In this document: positions 26,489 through 33,497 of the stretch, piece by piece
How the letters are laid out: each line of letters opens with the position of its first letter
Numbering within the stretch: position 1 is the first letter of the stretch
Assembly (NCBI RefSeq): GCF_900240405.1
Contig: NZ_OEQK01000001.1
Location: forward strand, 124,001 to 188,000
Length of the DNA stretch: 64,000 nt
Reading direction: 5' to 3'
Source: Salirhabdus sp. Marseille-P4669
GTDB lineage: Bacteria; Bacillota; Bacilli; Bacillales; Alkalibacillaceae
The notes under the pieces: model-generated
Told to the model about the DNA's origin: nothing
Seen by the model: the letters and a program-made list of their open reading frames with translations, nothing else
Databases searched by the model: none
Translations under genes and position numbers: made by a program

Positions 26489-27379
26489 ATGAAGGTAGAA
26501 AGAGTAACAAATGAGAAGGTCCAAGATTTCATTGAATACTGTAAAACCTATAGAAGCGAAGTGGATGATTCTTTTTTATACGATGATGATTTAGACTCTT
26601 TTCTACCAAATGAGGAAAACCCCACTTATATTAAAAGAAATAATAGGGGTAAGGTTATTGCTGCTGCCTCTCTTATTATGGATGATTATGCAAAACGAGG
26701 TCGAAAGGGTCGATTTCGAATTTTCCATTCTATTAGAAATAAAGTAGAAATATACAAGGAGTTATTGACAAGCATCAAAAGACATGTGAAGGGTTTAGAT
26801 AAGGTTTTTGTCTTTGTTCCGACGGTTAATCAGAAGCTAGATCAAGCAATTAAAGCAATTGACTTTGAAATAGAAAGGTATGCATATCTTTTACTACGTG
26901 AGGATCTACCTGTCCCTACGTATCAGCTACCGAAAGATTTTCACATAAAGCCTCTCCAAATAGGAGATGAAGAAAAATGGTGTACGGTTCGAAATGAAAG
27001 TTTCGCAACCTTAAAAGGAAGTGAAACACCCATTACAACGAAAATGGTTCGGAAAATGATGATGGAAAAGGACTTTATTAAGAATGCTGCTTTGATTTTG
27101 TATGATCACAATCGACCTGTTGGAGTGATTAAAGGCTCTCATGATGAATATGAGGGGAAGCCTATAATGGATATTGGTCCTGTAGCCATTATCCCAGAAT
27201 ATCAAGGGAAGGGGTTAGGGAGAACAATTCTACGTATGATACTGCAAATAGCGAAGGAAAAGGGTTATAAACAAACCATCTTATCCGTTAATGCCGAAAA
27301 TGAACACGCAAAATCACTTTACATACAAGAGGGATTTAAGCAGGTTGAAGCGGTAGCGTGTTATGGTTACACATTATAA
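26489..27379 (+). CDS. GNAT family N-acetyltransferase, two-domain
   Basis: Protein of 296 aa. The C-terminal half is a clear GNAT fold: VGVIKGSHDEYEGKPIMDIGPVAIIPEYQGKGLGRTILRMIL (acetyl-CoA loop QGKGLG), then SVNAENEHAKSLYIQEGFKQVE. The N-terminal half keeps the length and strand order of a second GNAT domain but lacks the Q/R-x-x-G-x-G loop, so it is probably non-catalytic. GGTGAGGAG precedes the ATG. Substrate unknown. It is followed closely by the EamA transporter and may be co-transcribed with it. Confidence 0.82.
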   Translation: MKVERVTNEKVQDFIEYCKTYRSEVDDSFLYDDDLDSFLPNEENPTYIKRNNRGKVIAAASLIMDDYAKRGRKGRFRIFHSIRNKVEIYKELLTSIKRHVKGLDKVFVFVPTVNQKLDQAIKAIDFEIERYAYLLLREDLPVPTYQLPKDFHIKPLQIGDEEKWCTVRNESFATLKGSETPITTKMVRKMMMEKDFIKNAALILYDHNRPVGVIKGSHDEYEGKPIMDIGPVAIIPEYQGKGLGRTILRMILQIAKEKGYKQTILSVNAENEHAKSLYIQEGFKQVEAVACYGYTL

Positions 27380-27427
27380 CGGTATCCATTTAACTTGGGA
27401 CTTGATTTATGTGAGGGGAGGATTACG

Positions 27428-28354
27428 TTGAAAAAAGGCATTGCATTATTACTTGTTGCAACTGTACTATGGGCGGGTAATTACATTAGTGGGCGATATT
27501 TAGGGCCAGCTCTACCACCAACATTGTTGAATACGGTACGTTGGGCAATTTCGTCTGTAATTTTACTTGCTATATTAGGTATCCAACGCAAAAGATTACC
27601 CCTTATTAACATGTGGAAAGAATTCGGTTTGTTGGGGTTTACAGGGATTTTTGCATTTTCAACGCTAACCTATTATGCACTAACAAATATAAGTGCATCA
27701 CAAGCAGGAATGATCTCTGCAGGTATTCCAATTGCAATTCTGATTTTCACCCCGATTTTTTTGAAAGAGAAAATTGGAATGCAGGCCTGGATTGGAGCAT
27801 TCATCTCAATAATAGGAGTTATGATTTTATTTCAAGGGAAAATGGAAGCTGGCTTCACATCGGATTCTATTGTGGGCAATTATCAAGTTGTTATGGCGGC
27901 AATTGCATGGGGAATCTACACGGTTTTAGGAAAAAAGTATGGAGCAAAAACAGATCCACTCATTTTAACAGCTGGAGCTAGTATCTATGGAACCCTTTTT
28001 AGTGGAGTAAGCATGGTTGGTTCAGTGGATATGAATTTGGTTGATTTGACACCTAGTGTAATGCTTTCTATAGGATATGTTAGTACATTAGCCTCTGTAG
28101 GTGCCTTTTTAGCGTGGAATATTGGAGTTAAGATTGTTGGTACAGGAAAAGCCGCGCCATATTTAAATATGCTACCTGTTTGGACAGTGCTATTAGGCAT
28201 TATTGTGTTAGATGAAGAAGTGTCGTGGTTGTCTTGGATAGGTGGCTTCATTACGATAAGCGGGGCAGTATTGGCTAGTTTGCAACGAACAAGCATGTCC
28301 AATAGCGTAGCTACTGAAGGTCGCCTCGATCGTACCCAGAAAAGGGAAGTCTAA
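27428..28354 (+). CDS. EamA/DMT family transporter
   Basis: Ten-helix drug/metabolite transporter of 308 aa made of two EamA repeats. The first repeat has LLLVATVLWAGNYISGRYLG and NISASQAGMISAGIPIAILIF. The second has AIAWGIYTVLGKKYG and GTGKAAPYLNMLPVWTVLLG. I begin at the TTG at 27428, which follows GAGGGGAGG. The upstream frame from 27395 runs over that binding site. Likely an exporter of amino acids or small metabolites. Confidence 0.85.
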   Translation: MKKGIALLLVATVLWAGNYISGRYLGPALPPTLLNTVRWAISSVILLAILGIQRKRLPLINMWKEFGLLGFTGIFAFSTLTYYALTNISASQAGMISAGIPIAILIFTPIFLKEKIGMQAWIGAFISIIGVMILFQGKMEAGFTSDSIVGNYQVVMAAIAWGIYTVLGKKYGAKTDPLILTAGASIYGTLFSGVSMVGSVDMNLVDLTPSVMLSIGYVSTLASVGAFLAWNIGVKIVGTGKAAPYLNMLPVWTVLLGIIVLDEEVSWLSWIGGFITISGAVLASLQRTSMSNSVATEGRLDRTQKREV

Positions 28355-28390
28355 GGCAAAAAGAGAAATAGGGGAATGTGGATTAAGAAA

Positions 28391-28419
28391 AACCACTAAC
28401 GAATGTCGCGTTAGTGGTT
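28391..28419. terminator. Terminator of the GNAT-EamA unit
   Basis: Perfect 11-bp stem AACCACTAACG / CGTTAGTGGTT with a 7-nt loop, then ATTTCACTTTT. A-rich on the left side as well, so it could act in both directions. Confidence 0.75.
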
Positions 28420-28530
28420 ATTTCACTTTTGTTTGTAAACAAATCCTGAATGGCAGCAAATAATAATGGAAAGGATGAAAAAATGAAACAAAAGTGTTAC
28501 GAAATACGTATTTTAAATGTGAACATTTTA

Positions 28531-28608
28531 TGACACGTTGTCGTAACATTATTGACCTATGACATATCGTCATATAATATAGAAGTATAACATAATGACA
28601 AAGTGTCA
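28531..28608 (+). promoter_or_regulatory. Promoter with three copies of a 13-bp operator (TGACA-3-TGTCA)
   Basis: TGACACGTTGTCG (28531-28543), TGACATATCGTCA (28560-28572) and TGACAAAGTGTCA (28596-28608) are three versions of one palindrome. The middle copy lies in the 17-bp spacer between TTGACC (28552-28557) and TAATAT (28575-28580), and the third lies just downstream of the start region. They precede the tetR gene by 26 bp, which points to tight autorepression of the tetR-spx-like operon. Confidence 0.75.
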
Positions 28609-28634
28609 CTTGAGTATTTAGGAGGTAAATCAAA

Positions 28635-29255
28635 GTGCCAAAGCAAACGTTTTATAACCTACCAGAACATAAGAAACAAGTCTTGCTAGAAGCACTTGAA
28701 AAAGAATTTTCTAGAGTACCTTTATACGAAGCCTCCATTTCGAACATAGTAAAGTCTGCGGAGATACCTCGAGGTAGTTTTTATCAGTATTTTACAGATA
28801 AAGAAGATGCCTATTTCTTTTTATTAAACGAGCAGGCTGAAAGAAGCAAAGGTACGTTTATGGCTATCCTACAAAAAAATAATGGGGATCTATTTGAAAC
28901 ATTTACGGAAATGTTTCGCTGGACACTTGAACAAATATCAAAAGGTGATGGACTAGATATCCTAAAGAATGCCTTTTTAAATATGACACATAAAGTGGAA
29001 ACAACCTTTTATACTATTTTTAATGGGGATAGCAAGACACAGTTTCAGGAAATTTGCGCGCTTATAAATAAGGAAAACTTAAATATATCAACAGAGAAAG
29101 ATTTAAGATTTGTTTTGCAAATTCTTACAACAATCACCTTTCACAATCTTATTGAAAAGCTCGCACGAAACACGTCAGATGAGGAAGCTATAGATAGTTT
29201 TATTGCAGAAGTAGAGATTTTGAAACACGGTATGTATAAAGGAAGTAATAAATAA
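28635..29255 (+). CDS. TetR/AcrR family transcriptional regulator
   Basis: Repressor of 206 aa. The DNA-binding domain reads PEHKKQVLLEALEKEF, then ASISNIVKSAEIPRGSFYQYFTDKEDAYFF. The remainder is a helical effector-binding domain. The GTG start follows TAGGAGG. Three matching palindromes cover its promoter, so it almost certainly represses itself and the next gene, 22 bp downstream, which encodes an Spx-like protein. The inducing signal is unknown. Ligand-binding residues cannot be assigned by eye. Confidence 0.88.
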   Translation: MPKQTFYNLPEHKKQVLLEALEKEFSRVPLYEASISNIVKSAEIPRGSFYQYFTDKEDAYFFLLNEQAERSKGTFMAILQKNNGDLFETFTEMFRWTLEQISKGDGLDILKNAFLNMTHKVETTFYTIFNGDSKTQFQEICALINKENLNISTEKDLRFVLQILTTITFHNLIEKLARNTSDEEAIDSFIAEVEILKHGMYKGSNK

Positions 29256-29277
29256 ATGTCGAGGAGAGGGGTTTTAT

Positions 29278-29688
29278 ATGAAAGTCACGTTATTTGGTTC
29301 ACCTTCATTATCAACGAGGAAAGCGAAAGAATGGTTAAGAAATCATGAGATTGCATTTGTAGAAAGAGATATTAAAAAGTATCCAATCACTGCGAATGAA
29401 TTGCAAAACATTTTGCGATTAACGGAATACGGAACCGATGAAATAATTGCTACTAGATCAAAAATATATAAAGAACTAGCTATTGACTTTGACTCTTTAT
29501 CCCTAAATGAACTACTACAATTATTTCAGCAGTATCCAGGATTGTTAAGAAATCCAATTATCATTGATGAGAAGCGAATTCAGATTGGATTTAATGAAGA
29601 TGATATTCGCCAGTTTCTACCTAGAAAAACAAGAGAATATATTTGGTCAAAATGGAAGATGGAGAACCTTTTATTAGCAGACGGGTAA
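29278..29688 (+). CDS. Spx/ArsC-family protein lacking the redox CxxC
   Basis: Protein of 136 aa that follows Spx along its whole length: ILRLTEYGTDEIIATRSKIYKEL, LLQLFQQYPGLLRNPIIIDEKRIQIGFNEDDIRQFLPR. Spx normally has C-T-S-C after SPS near residue 10 as its thiol switch, but this protein reads GSPSLSTRKAKEWL, one residue shorter and with no Cys. No other Cys occurs in the protein. The RNA-polymerase-contacting part, by analogy, looks retained. It would then be an RNAP-binding paralogue not switched by disulfide stress and controlled at transcription by the TetR gene just upstream. Its stop is 4 bp from the convergent thioredoxin-like gene. Confidence 0.82.
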   Translation: MKVTLFGSPSLSTRKAKEWLRNHEIAFVERDIKKYPITANELQNILRLTEYGTDEIIATRSKIYKELAIDFDSLSLNELLQLFQQYPGLLRNPIIIDEKRIQIGFNEDDIRQFLPRKTREYIWSKWKMENLLLADG

Positions 29689-29692
29689 ATGG

Positions 29693-30028
29693 TTAGGAAG
29701 GATTACCAAATACCCCGTCATAAATTCTTTGTACTTTTTCTTCGAATTTATCCATATGAACAAAACGAGCCTCACGAAAGGCTTCTTTCCCATGGACAAA
29801 TAAAATTAATGCTGGAACCGTAAAAATAGACAAAGAGCCCGTAATTTCTTTTAATACAGCAGCGTTCACTTGAGCACATTCTATTTTAGGAAACTTACTT
29901 AAAACCTCCTCAACCTGAGGAAGTAATGCATGACAAACCGATCAAGCGTTTGTGTAGAAATACAAAAAGCTAACGTCTTCGTCATGTATGAATGTATCTA
30001 CTTGTGTAATGGAGTTTATTTCCTTCAT
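29693..30028 (-). CDS. Thioredoxin-like protein with in-frame TGA at the first Cys of CxxC
   Basis: The frame encodes a 111-residue thioredoxin-fold protein if the TGA at 29942-29944 (codon 29) is read through. The start is MKEINSITQVDTFI, then FLYFYTNA-[TGA]-SVCHALLPQVEEVL. Later come IECAQVNAAVLKEITGSLSIFTVPALILF with the conserved cis-Pro (VPAL) and HGKEAFREARFV. Relatives have Cys where the TGA stands, giving C-x-x-C. Everything else is in one undamaged frame. A hairpin fitting bacterial SECIS rules follows the TGA. So this is either a UxxC selenoprotein or a gene inactivated by one nonsense change. A start at 30040 is possible. Confidence 0.65.
29905..29923 (-). promoter_or_regulatory. 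SECIS-like hairpin downstream of the TGA codon
   Basis: On the minus strand CTTCCTC pairs with GAGGAGG (seven pairs, one G-U) around the loop AGGTT. The loop starts 25 nt after the TGA and has G at its second position. This is within the published bacterial SECIS model (apical loop 16-37 nt after UGA, a G among its first two bases). A lower stem TTACTT/AAGTAA is an additional possible pairing. Function is inferred, not shown. Confidence 0.45.
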
Positions 30029-30127
30029 CCTTATCACCATCCTTGTGAACAGATTTACTGTTCCTTATACTGTCCATTTTTCTTTTTCATTATAAATAAC
30101 TTTTGGAACGAGGCCAAAGGAGCGTAT

Positions 30128-30154
30128 ACACCCCTATTATTATTTTGGGGGTGT
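30128..30154 (+). terminator. Plus-strand terminator
   Basis: Stem ACACCCC / GGGGTGT with a 13-nt loop, then TTTTTGTGTTTT. It is the first good plus-strand terminator after the tetR-spx-like genes. That implies their transcript may run antisense through the whole thioredoxin-like gene. Confidence 0.75.
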
Positions 30155-30261
30155 TTTTGTGTTTTAAAAATAAGGAGTTCACTTAGGTCTATGAAACTAT
30201 GTATATCTTATTCGAATTTGGAAATAATAGGGTATAAAAATAGTTTGGAGGAGCAGGTCAT

Positions 30262-30729
30262 TTGGTTGCAAAAACGAAAAAAAGAATGATAACGATTGGT
30301 AGCTTTGTTTTAGGATTTGGGTTTATGGGTGCAATGGACGGTATTATTTTTCATCAATTATTGCAATGGCATAGTGTCGTAATGCAAACAGACCGGGCGG
30401 GGCAGATTGCGAGTGATGGTGTTTTTCACTTTGCTGTTACGATAACACTTGTAGTTGGGGGTATATTATTATGGCTAGCTGGTAATCCGAAAGATTTAAC
30501 AAGTGGGGTGCGAAAGTTAATAGGAGGGTTTTTACTAGGTATGGGCGTTTTCAATCTAGTAGAAGGGATTATAAATCATCATCTTCTCCAAATACATCGG
30601 GTAAAGCCTGGTGATGCGAATGCGCTCCTTTATGATCTCGCCTTTTTAGCTCTTGGTCTCGTACTTGTTATAGTTGGTCAGCTTATTAATCGAAGTAGTA
30701 ATCGTGAAAATATTACGTTTCGTGCATAA
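30262..30729 (+). CDS. DUF2243 family membrane protein
   Basis: Protein of 155 aa with four membrane helices: ITIGSFVLGFGFMGAMDGIIFHQLLQWH, HFAVTITLVVGGILLWLAG, LIGGFLLGMGVFNLVEGIINHHLLQIH, and LAFLALGLVLVIVGQLI. The helices carry the repeated DUF2243 pattern (G-x-D-G-I-x-x-H and N-x-x-E-G-I-x-x-H), whose regularly placed His look suited to metal or haem binding. TTG start with GGAGGAG upstream. DUF2243 genes often accompany haem-copper oxidase genes in other bacteria, but no oxidase is adjacent here. It is paired with the gene 12 bp downstream. Confidence 0.85.
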   Translation: MVAKTKKRMITIGSFVLGFGFMGAMDGIIFHQLLQWHSVVMQTDRAGQIASDGVFHFAVTITLVVGGILLWLAGNPKDLTSGVRKLIGGFLLGMGVFNLVEGIINHHLLQIHRVKPGDANALLYDLAFLALGLVLVIVGQLINRSSNRENITFRA

Positions 30730-30741
30730 GGGGTCTAGGGA

Positions 30742-31194
30742 ATGTATCGGTTAATAAGCTTTGTTGTTATCTTTACATTTGTTGTAGTGTTACTCTATTT
30801 TCACAATCAAAATAGTCACTTTACTGCCTCCAATCATGTAGACCATCATAATGAAAATATCATTGAAATACCGCTGACTTATAAAGATGTACCTTTCATA
30901 ACTGGGGAAGTGAAGCAAGATTTTTCAGGAGAATGGTTTCTCTATATTCAACCGTCTCATTTTACCTTTGCACCCAATAAGGTTGGTTTAGAGAACGTGA
31001 ACTATCATGAAGGTCATGCTCACTTATATATTGATGGAGTTAAAATTAACCGTATCTATGATCAATATTATAATATTGGTAGATTAGATGAGGGACATCA
31101 TGAAATTAAGGTCACACTAAATGGCAATAATCATGGGGTATTCGTATATAATGGAGAGCCAATATCTTATACAGAAACCATTATAGTTCAATAA
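30742..31194 (+). CDS. Membrane-anchored His-rich extracytoplasmic protein, unknown
   Basis: Protein of 150 aa. Residues 3-20 form an N-terminal membrane anchor or signal (LISFVVIFTFVVVLLYFH). A His-rich linker (NHVDHHNEN) follows, then a beta-rich extracytoplasmic domain. NYHEGHAHLYIDGVKINRIYDQYYNIG then GHHEIKVTLNGNNHGVFVYNG resembles the DUF4399/CHRD-like metal-associated sandwich fold. It lies 12 bp after the DUF2243 gene and before a terminator, so the two form an operon. A role in handling copper or another metal at the membrane is a guess based on His content and the partner. Confidence 0.65.
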   Translation: MYRLISFVVIFTFVVVLLYFHNQNSHFTASNHVDHHNENIIEIPLTYKDVPFITGEVKQDFSGEWFLYIQPSHFTFAPNKVGLENVNYHEGHAHLYIDGVKINRIYDQYYNIGRLDEGHHEIKVTLNGNNHGVFVYNGEPISYTETIIVQ

Positions 31195-31200
31195 AAATGG

Positions 31201-31231
31201 AAGCTAGTTCTTAAATTAAAGGAACTAGCTT
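31201..31231 (+). terminator. Terminator of the DUF2243 operon
   Basis: Perfect 10-bp stem AAGCTAGTTC / GAACTAGCTT with an 11-nt loop, then TCTTGCTGTCT. Confidence 0.7.
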
Positions 31232-31416
31232 TCTTGCTGTCTAGGACACTTACTGCTAGCAATAGGTAAATAGAAGCGTGTAAGTTCGTCTAATTATGTA
31301 ACATTTTGACGAATGCTACCGCAATGCAGGAGTTTTTTCGTGCTTTAAAGAAATACATTTTATATTAGTCGTATGAATATGTATGATACAGAGTGATTTT
31401 GGAGGGAGGTGGATTA

Positions 31417-32958
31417 ATGTCTTGGCTCTCAAGGGATGACGTTCGGTTATATTATGAAGTAATCCAGTCCGACAATGAAAATGCGAAAGATACCCTTGTG
31501 CTTATCAATGGAATCGGTCTCGATGTACATTCGTGGGACCTCATTTTGCCCTATTTATTGAAGCAATACCATATACTCCGCTATGATCTGCGTGGACATG
31601 GGAAAAGTGAAGCGGGAGAGAAGGTTCGAACGATTGATTTATTAAGTGACGATTTAGTCGCGCTTTTATCACACTTACATTTAACCTCCTATCATATTAT
31701 AGGTCAAGGAATTGGTGGATTGATAGGTATTAAAGTAGCGTCGTTACATTTAAAAGGTTGCCGTTCTTTAGTATTAATGGGCGTTCCCATCCAATATCCA
31801 GAGGAGCTCGGAAAACCGATTATAGAAAAACGAAAAGAGATGGTAAAGGGACATGATTCAATGTATTTAGCGGGTCATGACATTGCTAAAGCGTCCATTT
31901 ATCGACCTACTCCTAAAAAGTTAAATCTACTGCTGAATGCCTATAAAAAAATATCACCTAAAGTGTACTTTGAACTTTTTCATACAGGTTTTGGTGAAGC
32001 AGCATCGAGAGATATGCAAAAAATAACTATGCCAATCCTTTTATTGTGTGGTTCAGAGGATGAAATTTTTCCACCAGAAGTAACAAGCGCAATTCTCAAT
32101 TTTAATTCCACTGCAAAATTTTACACAGTACCAAATGCATCCTTTATGATTCAACTCGACCAGCCTAAGCTTGTAGCGAACTGGATATTTGGTTTTTTTC
32201 AGAAAAATGCAGAGAACAGTCAATCCTTTCTCGAACGTGGCAATTATAAAAAGGACTTAACGAGCCACATGTATTCGCAAATACGGGGACTGCTTCAACG
32301 TCAAGAACAAGAAAATAAAATACTCGTGAATCGCATTCAAGTGAATGTATTAAATGGGTTTACTGTAACGGTTAATGGTAGCCGCGTATTAGAGGGCTGG
32401 GGAAAACGAAAGTCGAAGCAGCTTTTTACCTATTTAATTTTGCAGCAAACGGTATTGAGAGATGAGCTTTGTGATGTATTCTGGCCGGATATTGAATTAG
32501 AAAGTGCAAGAAATAGCTTAAGGGTCGCTCTTCACTATTTAAAAAAACAAGTTGAACATTTTCAGATGGACAATACTGACCCAATCATTGGAACAGATCG
32601 AGAACATGTGTTTATAAATGGTAATGTTCAATCGGATTTGCTTGCCCATTTAGAAAGTGTTAAGCGTGCTTTTCAAATAGAGGAGCAGCAAAAGAAGAAA
32701 GAAGCATATATTCAAGTTTTAATGGATGCAACGGATACTGCAATCCCAGGCTTTTATGAAGACTGGTTTTTAAGGCTAAGAAATAAAATAGAGAAGGATT
32801 GGGCTGTAATGGCGGTGTTTCTATCAGACATTTTTCTTGTGGAAAAGGATTTTGAGAAGGCTCTTTACTATGCTCAGCTAGCCATGAGGTTTCATGATGA
32901 TGAGGGGAAAATACAAAAGCAAATTGAACAAATTAAAAAATTCGAAAATATAAGTTAA
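31417..32958 (+). CDS. Alpha/beta-hydrolase-like domain fused to a SARP/BTAD-type winged-helix regulator
   Basis: Protein of 513 aa with two parts. Residues ~1-265 follow the alpha/beta-hydrolase fold (VLINGIGLDVHSWDLILPYL, RYDLRGHGKSEAG, LLCGSEDEIFPPE). The nucleophile elbow G-x-S-x-G reads GQGIG (Gly98 for Ser), and the catalytic-His loop reads NASFMIQLDQP (Phe for His), so it cannot be a standard hydrolase. Residues ~305-390 match OmpR-like DNA-binding domains of SARP/LuxR-type activators: VNGSRVLEGWGKRKSKQLFTYLIL, VFWPDIELESARNSLRVALHYLKK. A helical BTAD-like tail follows. The ATG at 31417 follows GGAGGTGG. Probably a ligand-sensing transcription factor. Confidence 0.8.
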   Translation: MSWLSRDDVRLYYEVIQSDNENAKDTLVLINGIGLDVHSWDLILPYLLKQYHILRYDLRGHGKSEAGEKVRTIDLLSDDLVALLSHLHLTSYHIIGQGIGGLIGIKVASLHLKGCRSLVLMGVPIQYPEELGKPIIEKRKEMVKGHDSMYLAGHDIAKASIYRPTPKKLNLLLNAYKKISPKVYFELFHTGFGEAASRDMQKITMPILLLCGSEDEIFPPEVTSAILNFNSTAKFYTVPNASFMIQLDQPKLVANWIFGFFQKNAENSQSFLERGNYKKDLTSHMYSQIRGLLQRQEQENKILVNRIQVNVLNGFTVTVNGSRVLEGWGKRKSKQLFTYLILQQTVLRDELCDVFWPDIELESARNSLRVALHYLKKQVEHFQMDNTDPIIGTDREHVFINGNVQSDLLAHLESVKRAFQIEEQQKKKEAYIQVLMDATDTAIPGFYEDWFLRLRNKIEKDWAVMAVFLSDIFLVEKDFEKALYYAQLAMRFHDDEGKIQKQIEQIKKFENIS

Positions 32959-33127
32959 ATCTCCCTGAAACAGCTCCCCGGTAATGATGCTGTAATGCAC
33001 CATTTGGTATGATTTCTCTAGAGATGATGTTAAGCCTAAAGCGAGAAGTGCAAGTAGAATGGTGGAATGGAGATTGGTGTTAACAACATAGCTAAAGAAC
33101 GTTAACATCTATTTAGGGGAGGTAGTT

Positions 33128-33283
33128 ATGCACGGGGGAAAGCTTGATTTGGAGTGGGTGGAACTAATAATAGAAGCCAAGGATTTAGGAATCAGCCTAG
33201 AGGAGATCGAATCATTTTTGTTAGAAACAAAGACAAAGAGAGAAACAGAAAAGAAAAAGTACGATTTTATTGAAAGTAAGTAG
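33128..33283 (+). CDS. SinI-type anti-repressor peptide
   Basis: A 51-aa peptide with a strong ribosome binding site (GGGGAGG, 5 nt before ATG) and its own terminator. Residues 6-32 read LDLEWVELIIEAKDLGISLE, then EIESFLL. This is unmistakably the SinI domain that pairs with the SinR repressor (B. subtilis SinI: LDQEWVELMVEAKEANISPE). The tail TKTKRETEKKKYDFIESK differs from SinI. No SinR-like DNA-binding gene is adjacent or elsewhere in the window, so it is an orphan antagonist acting on a distant SinR or SlrR-type protein. AAAGAAC (33094-33100), the complement of the SinR box GTTCTTT, lies upstream. Confidence 0.85.
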   Translation: MHGGKLDLEWVELIIEAKDLGISLEEIESFLLETKTKRETEKKKYDFIESK

Positions 33284-33306
33284 AAATCAGTTTGTTGCTG
33301 GTTTCT
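33282..33306 (+). terminator. Terminator of the SinI-like gene
   Basis: Stem AGAAATCAG / CTGGTTTCT (one G-U pair) with a 7-nt loop, followed by TTTTTTATTTT. It begins on the stop codon. Confidence 0.88.
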
Positions 33307-33497
33307 TTTTTTATTTTCTAATTTGAGACAAGCGGATGTCACCTTCCACATTTTCTTAAATCACTTAAAATTTTGAAAAAACCATTGAATTGGATTTAGG
33401 AAATCTTTATAATGTCCATTATAAGTAAACAAATGTGTTTCTTAAACGGACTGGATGAAGTGGACATAATTTGTTTTGGAGAGAGGATGAATGATAG

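Noticed and set aside
29693-30028. Calling the thioredoxin-like gene a plain pseudogene
   Set aside because: Only one stop interrupts it, that stop sits exactly at the redox Cys, and a SECIS-like hairpin follows. The pseudogene reading stays open but is not the best single explanation.
29930-30289. Plus-strand 119-codon frame opposite the thioredoxin-like gene
   Set aside because: Cys/Tyr/Phe-rich composition, no ribosome binding site, runs through the terminator at 30128 and overlaps the start of the DUF2243 gene. It is a shadow frame.
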